The notes under the pieces were generated by a model. That model made no database searches and was not told where the DNA came from. It saw only the letters and a program-made list of their open reading frames with translations. A stretch of 64,000 nucleotides of DNA from contig NZ_JAHCLU010000006.1 in the NCBI RefSeq assembly GCF_018448785.1, forward strand, positions 124,001-188,000, given 5' to 3'. The position numbers and the translations under genes are program-made. This document shows, in pieces, positions 8,226 to 15,875 of the stretch. This stretch comes from Halomonas jincaotanensis (lineage in GTDB: Bacteria > Pseudomonadota > Gammaproteobacteria > Pseudomonadales > Halomonadaceae). Within the stretch, counting starts at the first letter, position 1. Every line of letters starts with the position of its first letter.

Positions 8226-10910
8226 ATGGTGACAGCCGAAGAGGCCTTTCGACAGCTGGCCGACGGTCTCGGGCGCAGCGGCGCTGACGATTTTTTCGAG
8301 ACCCTGGTCCAGCGTCTGGCCACACTGCTGCGGGTCGGCCACGTGATGATCGCCGAAGTCATGCCGGGCGAGCATGCCCAGACGCTCGCGGTGTGGTCCG
8401 GCGATAAACTGCAGGCGAACTTTCGTTATGCGCTGGCCGGCAGCCCCTGCGAACGAGTGGTGGGCCACGAGGTCTGCTTCTTTCCCGCCAATGTCGGCAA
8501 GCTATTTCCCGGCGACAGCCTGCTTCAGACCATGGCGATCGAAAGCTATCTGGGCATGCCGTTGTATGCGAGTGATGGGTCTTCGCCGGGGTGGCTCGCG
8601 TTGCTCCACGACCACTCGATGCAGCTCGACCCCCTGGCCCACGAAGTGCTGCGTATCGCTGCCGCCCAAGCCGGGGCCGAGCTGGGGCGGCGCCATGCCG
8701 AACGCGCGCTGACGCTCAGCGAGGCCAGTGCCCGCGAGAGCGAGCGCTGGCTCGACGCTCTGATGCACCAGCTTCCCGGCATGGTCTACCGTTGTTGCAA
8801 CGACCGTGACTGGACCATGCAGTTCGTCAGCCATGGCGCGCTCGCGCTGACCGGCTACCGCCCCGAGGCACTGCTTGGCAACCAGGCGACGAGTTTCGCC
8901 AGGCTGATTCATCCCGGCGACCGTGACCGCGTCTTCGACGAGGTGCAGGACGCCGTGGCGCGCCATGTGGCCTTTCGCGTGATCTATCGCCTCGCCTCGG
9001 CGGACGGCGCGATGCGCTGGGTATGGGAGCAGGGGCAGGCCGTCTATGGTGGGGAGGGCGAAGTGGAGTGGGTTGAGGGCTTCATCACCGACATCACCGA
9101 GCAGCACGCGTCGCAGCGTATCCAGCAGGCGGTGATGCAGGTTGCGACCACCGTCTCCACCCGGCTCGGCGACGACTATTTCCACCAGCTGGTGCGCAAC
9201 CTGGTCGAGATCCTCGAGGCCGATGCCGGCTATGTGGCGACGCTAGACGCGATTGATGAATCCGAGACAACTTTGACCACTCAGAGCTTGGTGGTCGACG
9301 GTCAACGGCGCGATAACGTCACCTATCTGCGGGAGGGCTCGAAGTGTTCGCAGGTGCTCGCCGATCAGGAGTGCCTGGAGGCCGCCGGTGAGGCTGTTAC
9401 GTTTTCCTGTGACGCGCCCGACCGGCTACCGGCCCAGGCCTGGATTGGCCGGCGGCTCGACAACGCCAAGGGTCTCCCCATCGGCGTGATGATGGTGCTG
9501 TATCGCCGCCCGCTGGAAGATGACAACTTTCCCCTTTCGGTGTTGCGCATTCTCGCCACCGGTGCCGCTGCCGAGCTGGAGCGCCGCCGCGATCATCAAC
9601 GCATGCAGCAGCTCGCCTATCGCGATTTGACCACCGGCCTGCCCAACCGCGTCAGTTTCATGGAGGTGTTGGCCGAATGGCGGGCGCTTGCCGAGAGGCG
9701 CCAGCGCCCGCTGGCAATGCTATGTCTCGACGTGCGCCGTTTCAAAGAGATCAACGACACTCACGGCCACCAGGTCGGCGACCAGCTGTTGGCGATGGTA
9801 GGCCGGCGTTTTCAGGCAGTGCTCGCCACCGGCGAGTTTCTCGCCTGCCTGGCCGGCGATGAGTTCGCGCTGCTGCTTGCCGATGCCGACGAGGCGACAA
9901 TAGAGGACACGCTCCGGCGCGTGCCGGCAGCCCTCGCCAGGCCCATTGCGCTGGGGCATCGCAGCTTCACGCTCGAGGTCAGTGTCGGCGTCGCCCAATA
10001 TCCGCGGGATGCCCTGACGCCCGATGATCTCTTCACCGCCGCGAGCATTGCGCTCTTTCATGCCAAGCAGCACGCCAAGCAGAGCGGCAGCGGCAGCAGC
10101 CATTTCGATGATGCCATGGCGCGTGAGCTTCACCATCGTCAGCGGATGACCGAGCGCTTCCTGGCCGCACTGAATGGCGATGGCCTCGAGCTCAATTACC
10201 AGCCACAGTTCGATCTGGCTACCGGCGAGCTGATCGGCGCCGAGGCGCTGTGCCGCTGGTATGACCCCGAGTGGGGCTGGGTCAGCCCCGGCGAGTTCAT
10301 TCCACTGGCCGAGGAGCGCGGGCTGATACGCCCGCTCGGCGACTGGGTGCTGCAAGAGGCTTGCCGCCAACGAGTAACCTGGCGTCGCGCCGGGCTGCGC
10401 CTGCCAGGTCGGTTGTCGGTCAATGTCTCGGCACAGCAGTTCGACGACCCAGAGCTCGCCGAGCACATCGTTACGCTGATAAAGGATACCGAGGCCGCCT
10501 CGATTGCCCTGGAGATCACCGAGAGCGACTTCATGCGCGACCCCGAGCAGGCCGTGGAGATCACCCGCGCCCTGCGCCAGGCCGGCTTTGCGTTGTCCAT
10601 CGACGATTTCGGCACCGGCTATTCGTCGCTGGCCTACCTGCGCCGCTTCGCCGCCGATGCGCTGAAGATCGACATCTCCTTCGTGCGCGACATGCTCACT
10701 AGCCATCACGACCGCGCCATCGTCGACACCATTATCGCCATGGCCCGCGCTCTCGGGCTCAAGACCGTGGCCGAAGGCGTGGAAACCCGCGAGCAGGCCG
10801 AGGCGCTGGCCGAGATGGGCTGCGACCAGGCCCAGGGCTATTACTTCGGCCGGCCGGTCACGGGCGAGGCGTTTCTCGAGCAGTGGGGTAGCGCCATGCG
10901 GCAGGACTGA
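8226..10910 (+). CDS. GAF-PAS-GAF-GGDEF-EAL cyclic di-GMP protein
   Basis: An 894-residue soluble multi-sensor protein. Domains in order: GAF (about 20-155), PAS (about 175-292), a second GAF (about 300-450), GGDEF (about 462-610) and EAL (about 640-885). The cyclase motif is AGDEF (543-547), a variant that may be weak or inactive. The phosphodiesterase side looks complete: AEAL (672-675), NVSAQQF, EITES, DDFGTGYSS, LKID and AEGVETREQA are all present. The balance of evidence favours breakdown of cyclic di-GMP under control of the sensor domains. It follows the phytochrome-like gene by 136 bases and converges on bphP at its end. Confidence 0.87.
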   Translation: MVTAEEAFRQLADGLGRSGADDFFETLVQRLATLLRVGHVMIAEVMPGEHAQTLAVWSGDKLQANFRYALAGSPCERVVGHEVCFFPANVGKLFPGDSLLQTMAIESYLGMPLYASDGSSPGWLALLHDHSMQLDPLAHEVLRIAAAQAGAELGRRHAERALTLSEASARESERWLDALMHQLPGMVYRCCNDRDWTMQFVSHGALALTGYRPEALLGNQATSFARLIHPGDRDRVFDEVQDAVARHVAFRVIYRLASADGAMRWVWEQGQAVYGGEGEVEWVEGFITDITEQHASQRIQQAVMQVATTVSTRLGDDYFHQLVRNLVEILEADAGYVATLDAIDESETTLTTQSLVVDGQRRDNVTYLREGSKCSQVLADQECLEAAGEAVTFSCDAPDRLPAQAWIGRRLDNAKGLPIGVMMVLYRRPLEDDNFPLSVLRILATGAAAELERRRDHQRMQQLAYRDLTTGLPNRVSFMEVLAEWRALAERRQRPLAMLCLDVRRFKEINDTHGHQVGDQLLAMVGRRFQAVLATGEFLACLAGDEFALLLADADEATIEDTLRRVPAALARPIALGHRSFTLEVSVGVAQYPRDALTPDDLFTAASIALFHAKQHAKQSGSGSSHFDDAMARELHHRQRMTERFLAALNGDGLELNYQPQFDLATGELIGAEALCRWYDPEWGWVSPGEFIPLAEERGLIRPLGDWVLQEACRQRVTWRRAGLRLPGRLSVNVSAQQFDDPELAEHIVTLIKDTEAASIALEITESDFMRDPEQAVEITRALRQAGFALSIDDFGTGYSSLAYLRRFAADALKIDISFVRDMLTSHHDRAIVDTIIAMARALGLKTVAEGVETREQAEALAEMGCDQAQGYYFGRPVTGEAFLEQWGSAMRQD

Positions 10911-10939
10911 CACCAGTGCGTCCGGCCGCCCGGCGAGAT

Positions 10940-13015
10940 TCAACGCGGCCTTGATGCGGCCACTTGGTTGCGTCCGCCGTGCTTGGCGCGATACATCGCC
11001 TGATCGGCGCGTACGACCAATTGCTTGCGCGTGTCGCCGGGCTGCCAGCTGGCCACGCCGAGGCTGATGGTCACCTGGCCCAGCTCGTCGAACGCGAGGG
11101 CCTCAACGCACTGGCGCAAGCGCTCGGCCAGGCGGGTGCCACCTTCGAGGTCGGTGTGGCTCGCCAGTGCGATGAATTCCTCGCCGCCCCAGCGGCCCAG
11201 GGCGTCGCTGTCGCGCAGGCCGGCTTGCACGGCCCGGGTCAGTTCGACCAGCACGCGGTCGCCCGCCTCATGACCGTGGGTGTCGTTGAAGTGCTTGAAG
11301 TGGTCGATATCGAACAGCAACAGCGTGAAGGGCTGGGCATGGCGCTCGGCCGCATTCAAGGCGGCGTCGATGGCCTGTTCCATGCGGTAGCGGTTCCAGG
11401 CCCCGGTCAGGGCATCGCTGTAGGCCAGGGACTTAAGCTGGGCGTTGACTTGATTAAGGCGCCCATTGAGCTTGGCGATTTCGCGCCCGGAGACCAGCAC
11501 GGCGAGATCCTCGGCGAGATCGCCGGCGGCGCGGCGTTCGATCTCGCTCCAGCCGTGGCTGCGGCCCTTTATCTCTTCCTGCCATTGGCCGAAGGAGCGG
11601 CGCGGGGTCATGATCAGCTGGCCGTGGCGTTCCATGGGAATATCCTCGGGATTACCGGCCCAGCGGCGTGTCTCGCGCTGTTCGGTACGAAACAGCATCA
11701 GCCAGTGGGATTGCCGGGTATCGCTGGGCAGCGGGGCGGCGAGCAGCCCGCAAAGATCTCCCTGCTGCCACTCGGCGAGCGGCGTGTCGACAAGCCGCTG
11801 GCTATACCAGGGTGCGTCGTGCTGTTGGTGGCGGTTGAGCCACTCGGCCATGCCCAGCAGGTGAGTGGCGTCTGGCAGTCGCCCTACGCCACTCACCCGG
11901 CCATGCAGCACCAAGGCCACGCCGCTGGCGCGCAGCAAGTCGAGCCACTGTTGGCCATGGCGCTGCAGCATGGCTTCGGGGTCTTCCAACTGGCCGCGCT
12001 CGCCGGCCAGCAGGTCACGGCTGTCATGGACGTCGTGCAGTAAGCGTGCCTCGGCCCTGGCACGCAGCAGCATCATTCGGGGCAGGGTGATCTGCACCAG
12101 GGCGCGTGCGGCATCGCGCACGGCGGGTGAGAGCTCGCGTGGGCCGAAGCCATGGCAAGCGAGCAATCCCCAGAGCCGCCCTTCATCGTGCATGGCGATG
12201 GACAGCGAGGCGCTCACGCCCATGTTGGCGAGGTATTCCCGGTGGATCGGTGATACGGCGCGCAGCGAGCCCCGGGAAAGATCAAGGGGCGTTGCGTCCT
12301 GGGGGTCGCGGGCTGGCATCAGCGCCACGGGCGCTGCGGCGGCATCGGGGATGCTACGCACGCGGTTGATGTCATAAAGCCTTCGCACCTGGACGGGGAT
12401 GTCACTGGCCGGGAAGTGATGGCCGAGAAAGGCGCCGGCCTCGGCCACGCGGTGCTCCGCCACTACCTGGCCGTTCCACTGCTCATCGAAGCGATAGACC
12501 ATCACACGCTCGTAGCGGGTCAGCTGCTGTACGCCGCGCGTCAGCGCTTGCAGCAGTGCATCAAGGTCGTCGAGTTGGCTGACCTGAACCAGCCATTCAT
12601 TGACCGTGGCGAGCAGGCGTCGCTCGCCTGGCTGATTCAGCGGCTCGAGTTCCACCACGACCCTTGAGCCGCTGCGGTAGGCCACCACATGAAACCGCCG
12701 CATCCGCTCCTTGACCCGGCGCTGGGCCGTCAGGGCATTGGGCAGGCACTCCTGGTCGAGAAGAGCCTGGCGCAAGCGTGTCAGCAGCCGCTTGCCGATC
12801 AGGTCGCTGGGGTGTGCTTGCAGGGCCTCGGCCACGCTGACGCCGAGAAAAATTTCTATATTGGCGCTGACCTGGCGTACTTGACGCATTTCGCTGTCAA
12901 GGCTGATCAGGCAGCCCGCCGATTGAATGGCGCCGGGAATGTGTACCGGCTCGCGGGCGCAGGCGTCCAGGGCGGCGTCGATCTGCGCCCGAGAGTAGGG
13001 GATGGATTGGTTCAC
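10940..13015 (-). CDS. bphP: Bacteriophytochrome diguanylate cyclase
   Basis: A 691-residue red/far-red photoreceptor fused to a diguanylate cyclase. The biliverdin-binding cysteine is C19 in CAREPVHIPGAIQ, the GAF domain has FPASDIP (201-207), the pocket histidine is H258 in SPIHREY, and the PHY tongue has WAGNP (452-456) and PRRSFGQW (471-478). The output domain has GGEEF (610-614) and an RDSD inhibitory site (601-604). The start is GTG at 13015, overlapping the stop of bphO in GTGA, so the two are translationally coupled. Light would change cyclic di-GMP synthesis; which light state is active cannot be read from the sequence. Confidence 0.9.
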   Translation of the reverse strand: MNQSIPYSRAQIDAALDACAREPVHIPGAIQSAGCLISLDSEMRQVRQVSANIEIFLGVSVAEALQAHPSDLIGKRLLTRLRQALLDQECLPNALTAQRRVKERMRRFHVVAYRSGSRVVVELEPLNQPGERRLLATVNEWLVQVSQLDDLDALLQALTRGVQQLTRYERVMVYRFDEQWNGQVVAEHRVAEAGAFLGHHFPASDIPVQVRRLYDINRVRSIPDAAAAPVALMPARDPQDATPLDLSRGSLRAVSPIHREYLANMGVSASLSIAMHDEGRLWGLLACHGFGPRELSPAVRDAARALVQITLPRMMLLRARAEARLLHDVHDSRDLLAGERGQLEDPEAMLQRHGQQWLDLLRASGVALVLHGRVSGVGRLPDATHLLGMAEWLNRHQQHDAPWYSQRLVDTPLAEWQQGDLCGLLAAPLPSDTRQSHWLMLFRTEQRETRRWAGNPEDIPMERHGQLIMTPRRSFGQWQEEIKGRSHGWSEIERRAAGDLAEDLAVLVSGREIAKLNGRLNQVNAQLKSLAYSDALTGAWNRYRMEQAIDAALNAAERHAQPFTLLLFDIDHFKHFNDTHGHEAGDRVLVELTRAVQAGLRDSDALGRWGGEEFIALASHTDLEGGTRLAERLRQCVEALAFDELGQVTISLGVASWQPGDTRKQLVVRADQAMYRAKHGGRNQVAASRPR

Positions 13016-13674
13016 TTGGCGCCCTCGAGGCCGACAAGCGGTCGGCCGAGGTGGTCTTTGCGGCTCAGAATGGCCGGGCTGGTGTCCAGCGAGTGCTGAA
13101 ACAGCGCGAAGGCTGCCCTGGCGCCGAGTGCCGCTTCATCAGCGCTTGCCACCGGGCCACGAGGCTCAGCAACGGCGCGTTCAGAAAAGAGACGCTCGGC
13201 AAAGGTAATGAAGCTCGGCCAGTGCGTGGCGCCGTGGGCCTCGGCGAAGAAGCGCAGCGGAACCGTCGGGCCTAACGAGGCGCGCACATGCTTGGCGATG
13301 ACGCGGGCGCCCAGGCGCGAGCCTTCCAGCACATACAGCAGGCCAAGCAAGGTCTCGAGACGAGGAACTGCCAGGGGGGCAAACGCCCCATCGAACGGCT
13401 TGCCGCCCAGGCGTTCAAGATCGTCACGCAGCGCCGGGGCGCGTTCGTCGAGACGATAGCCCTCGCCTGCTGGCAGGACGACAACCCGCGATTCGAGGCC
13501 TCGGCGCACCGCATCTTCCAGGCTCGACTGGGCGCCATGCAGGCCCACCAGGGCGTCTACATAGCTTTCCGGGTCGAGGTCGCTCTTCAGCAAGCGACTC
13601 AGTCTGGGGTGACGGTCGAGGCGGTGGTGGTCATGGTGCGTGGCCTCGCGCAATCGTGCGAGCAGTGAACACAA
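13012..13674 (-). CDS. bphO: Biliverdin-producing heme oxygenase of the phytochrome operon
   Basis: A 220-residue protein of the bacterial heme oxygenase family, which opens heme to biliverdin, iron and CO and thereby supplies the phytochrome chromophore. The proximal histidine is in LREATHHDHHRLD near residues 13-17, and the distal helix shows YVLEGSRLGARVI. It overlaps bphP by four bases, the classic pairing. It is the first gene of its unit, or may be read from the kaiBC operon 148 bases upstream; that gap has no terminator I can recognise. Confidence 0.88.
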   Translation of the reverse strand: MCSLLARLREATHHDHHRLDRHPRLSRLLKSDLDPESYVDALVGLHGAQSSLEDAVRRGLESRVVVLPAGEGYRLDERAPALRDDLERLGGKPFDGAFAPLAVPRLETLLGLLYVLEGSRLGARVIAKHVRASLGPTVPLRFFAEAHGATHWPSFITFAERLFSERAVAEPRGPVASADEAALGARAAFALFQHSLDTSPAILSRKDHLGRPLVGLEGAK

Positions 13675-13798
13675 GGTGTTGGCAACCCTCAGGTAAAGGT
13701 GAAAGGTAAGATGTCGCTTGTACCATGTGTTGTCATAGGCTGGAAGGTGAGGTCTCGGGTTACGGCATCATCAAGGTGGCCTGGCGGGGGATTGGCGC

Positions 13799-13824
13799 TG
13801 CCATTGCCATCTGCCATTGCTATC
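13799..13824. repeat. Tandem 13-base repeat at the end of kaiB
   Basis: TGCCATTGCCATC (13799-13811) is followed directly by TGCCATTGCTATC (13812-13824). It reaches into the last codons of the KaiB-like gene. The rest of the 148-base gap between kaiB and bphO shows no gene and no clear terminator. Confidence 0.7.
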
Positions 13825-14125
13825 AGAGCGCCGAGAGAAAGTTCTTCAGGCTGTATTCATCGGAGAGGTCTCCATAGAGCACTCGGCGCTTTCCCGACGC
13901 ATCGATGTGCATCAGGGCGGGTGTGGCGAAGATGCCGAAGCTGATGGCCTCTTGCGGTTCACGCAGGAGGTCGATCTCGCGGGTTGGGGCGTCGTCGATA
14001 CTGTTGGCCTCGAGGGCGGCCGTCAGGTTGTGGTGGGCCCGCCGGGAGCGGGGCGCTTCACCGGTCACGAAGAGGATGAGAGTGGCATTGTGCTGGTGGT
14101 TGTCGTCGGCGAGTGCGCGGTTCAC
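13823..14125 (-). CDS. kaiB: KaiB-like protein
   Basis: A 100-residue protein that matches the whole KaiB fold: an N-terminal strand LILFVTGEAPRSRRA, then REIDLLREPQEA, FATPAL (66-71, LATPTL in cyanobacteria) and GDLSD (85-89, identical). In cyanobacteria KaiB is a fold-switching protein that binds phosphorylated KaiC. Here the start is GTG 14125, overlapping the kaiC stop in GTGA, so KaiC and KaiB should be made together. There is no kaiA in the window. Function as a clock, timer or stress module is not known; the KaiB identity itself is well supported. Confidence 0.87.
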   Translation of the reverse strand: MNRALADDNHQHNATLILFVTGEAPRSRRAHHNLTAALEANSIDDAPTREIDLLREPQEAISFGIFATPALMHIDASGKRRVLYGDLSDEYSLKNFLSAL

Positions 14126-15831
14126 TGGTCCTGCCCTCCCTGGCTGGGATTCCGGCGTCTCAGGATGCTGTCCTGATGGCGGTCCGCCCCGCGATCGGTT
14201 TGTGTCTGGTCGCGATGCTCGGTCACCAGTTCCTCCTGCAGGCGCTCAAGCTCTGTCTGGCCCTGCTGGATCAGAGTGCGGGTCCTTTCTATCTCCACTT
14301 CCAGTCGTTGCTGCTGGCGAACGCGCTCCTTGACCTGTCGCTGTCGCATGGCGGCTTCCTCGCTCTCCTTCTGGACGCGCGCCGTGCCCATCAAGACCTC
14401 GCTGCCGAAGGGGTAGACATCGGCGAGATCGACGCCTCGAGGGGAGAGAATCATCTCGCGGACCTGATTGGAGTGGGCCGTGCCCCTCGACTTGACCACC
14501 GACAGCGAGCGATTGCGCTCGCCGCCGTTGATCTGGTAGCGCAGCACGATCCAGGTATCCGCAAGGGTCGAGGCATGGCTCAGGCTGGATTCACCGAAGG
14601 GGTCATCGGCCTCGGACAGCGAGGTGAGCATGGTGGTGATGCCCCGGGTGCGTGTGACGGCGAGGAGATGCTCCAGGGCGAGGAAGGCGCTTTCGGCACC
14701 GGACGACTTGAGCAGGGCCGAGGCCGGGTCGATGACCAGGCATTCCGGCTGGAAATCATCGAGCAGGGCAAGCACGGCCATGTAATGCTCCTCCACCAGG
14801 CCATCCCAGCTTGCCCGGGCGACGACGCTCAACTGGCCACTGTCGATGGGCGACTGCAAGTCGATGCCCAGGGTGGCGACATTGCGTACGATCTGGCGGG
14901 CGAACTCATCGAAGCTCAGCAGTAGTGCTCGCTCGCCTCGCTGGGCGGCGGCGGCAACAAAGGCCGCCCCCAGTGTCGTCTTGGACGTCCCGGGCTGGCC
15001 GGAGATCAGAGTGGTCGAGCCACGATAGACACCACCCTCGAGTATCTTGTCGAGGCGCTCGATGCCGGTGCTGATACGTTGACCGGCGGCCGGCACCGAC
15101 GCGGCGACGAAGGGCTCGGCATAGGGAAGATGGATGCCGGCATCGTCGATCAGCATGGCAAGCTCATTGGGGTTGTGGCGAGTGCCCCGGTACTTGGCGA
15201 TGCGAAAGCGTCGGTTGAGTCGCTTGTCCACCAGGGTGCTCGACAGCACCAGGATGGTGTTCAGCATGAACTCGATGCCGGTGAGGTGATCCGGGTGGGG
15301 ACTGTCGTTGCCCGTGTGCTTGCCGGTCAGCAGCAGTGAATACCCCTTCTCGATGCTCCAGTCATTGAGCTGGGCGATCTGGTCGATGGCGCTCTGGCTG
15401 TCGGGTTGGCGACGCAGCAGCTGGTCGATCCCGTCGAGGATGATCCAGTTGCCTTCCACACGCCTGGCGCAGAGGTCCAGCACGGCGAGCAGTCCGTCGA
15501 TGTCGAAGGTCCCCGAGAATTCGGCTCCCTTCATCGACTGGCCGTCGATGATCTCGCAGCGTGACTCGCGCAGTCGCGGCCCCCAGCGGAAGGAATCGGT
15601 ATTGCGCAGGATCTGCTCGCGGGATTCCTCGAAGCTCATGAAGACCCCGCCCTCCCCCCGTGCCAGGACGCTGGCCAGTATCTGGAGGCCGATGATGGTC
15701 TTGCCGCACCCCGGCTCGCCGATCACCAGGGTCGCGCCCCCGGCCAGTAGCCCCCCGTGGGTGACCGTATCCAGGTGATGAATACCGGTGGCTCGCTTGA
15801 CGAGTCCGTGCCCCGCTGTGGTGTCGTTCAT
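14122..15831 (-). CDS. kaiC: KaiC-like double-domain ATPase/autokinase
   Basis: A 569-residue protein with two RecA/KaiC domains. CI has Walker A GEPGCGKT (38-45) and the catalytic pair FEES (E68, E69). CII has GQPGTSKT (278-285), a DE rather than EE pair (FDEF), and SHASTLAD, in which S421-T422 align with the autophosphorylated Ser-Thr pair of cyanobacterial KaiC (SHISTITD). Instead of the KaiA-binding tail it ends in a charged coiled coil (about 485-540). I chose ATG 15831 because GGAG lies five bases before it; ATG 15879 overlaps the upstream stop in ATGA and would add 16 residues. It is the middle gene of the EAL-kaiC-kaiB operon. Confidence 0.88.
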   Translation of the reverse strand: MNDTTAGHGLVKRATGIHHLDTVTHGGLLAGGATLVIGEPGCGKTIIGLQILASVLARGEGGVFMSFEESREQILRNTDSFRWGPRLRESRCEIIDGQSMKGAEFSGTFDIDGLLAVLDLCARRVEGNWIILDGIDQLLRRQPDSQSAIDQIAQLNDWSIEKGYSLLLTGKHTGNDSPHPDHLTGIEFMLNTILVLSSTLVDKRLNRRFRIAKYRGTRHNPNELAMLIDDAGIHLPYAEPFVAASVPAAGQRISTGIERLDKILEGGVYRGSTTLISGQPGTSKTTLGAAFVAAAAQRGERALLLSFDEFARQIVRNVATLGIDLQSPIDSGQLSVVARASWDGLVEEHYMAVLALLDDFQPECLVIDPASALLKSSGAESAFLALEHLLAVTRTRGITTMLTSLSEADDPFGESSLSHASTLADTWIVLRYQINGGERNRSLSVVKSRGTAHSNQVREMILSPRGVDLADVYPFGSEVLMGTARVQKESEEAAMRQRQVKERVRQQQRLEVEIERTRTLIQQGQTELERLQEELVTEHRDQTQTDRGADRHQDSILRRRNPSQGGQDQ

Positions 15832-15875
15832 CAGGTCTCCAAACTGCCAATCTTGAAACCGCAAGGGTCCTTGCT

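Noticed and set aside
13699-14176. Plus-strand frames opposite kaiB
   Set aside because: They are antisense to the KaiB-like gene, whose motifs and overlap with kaiC are convincing.
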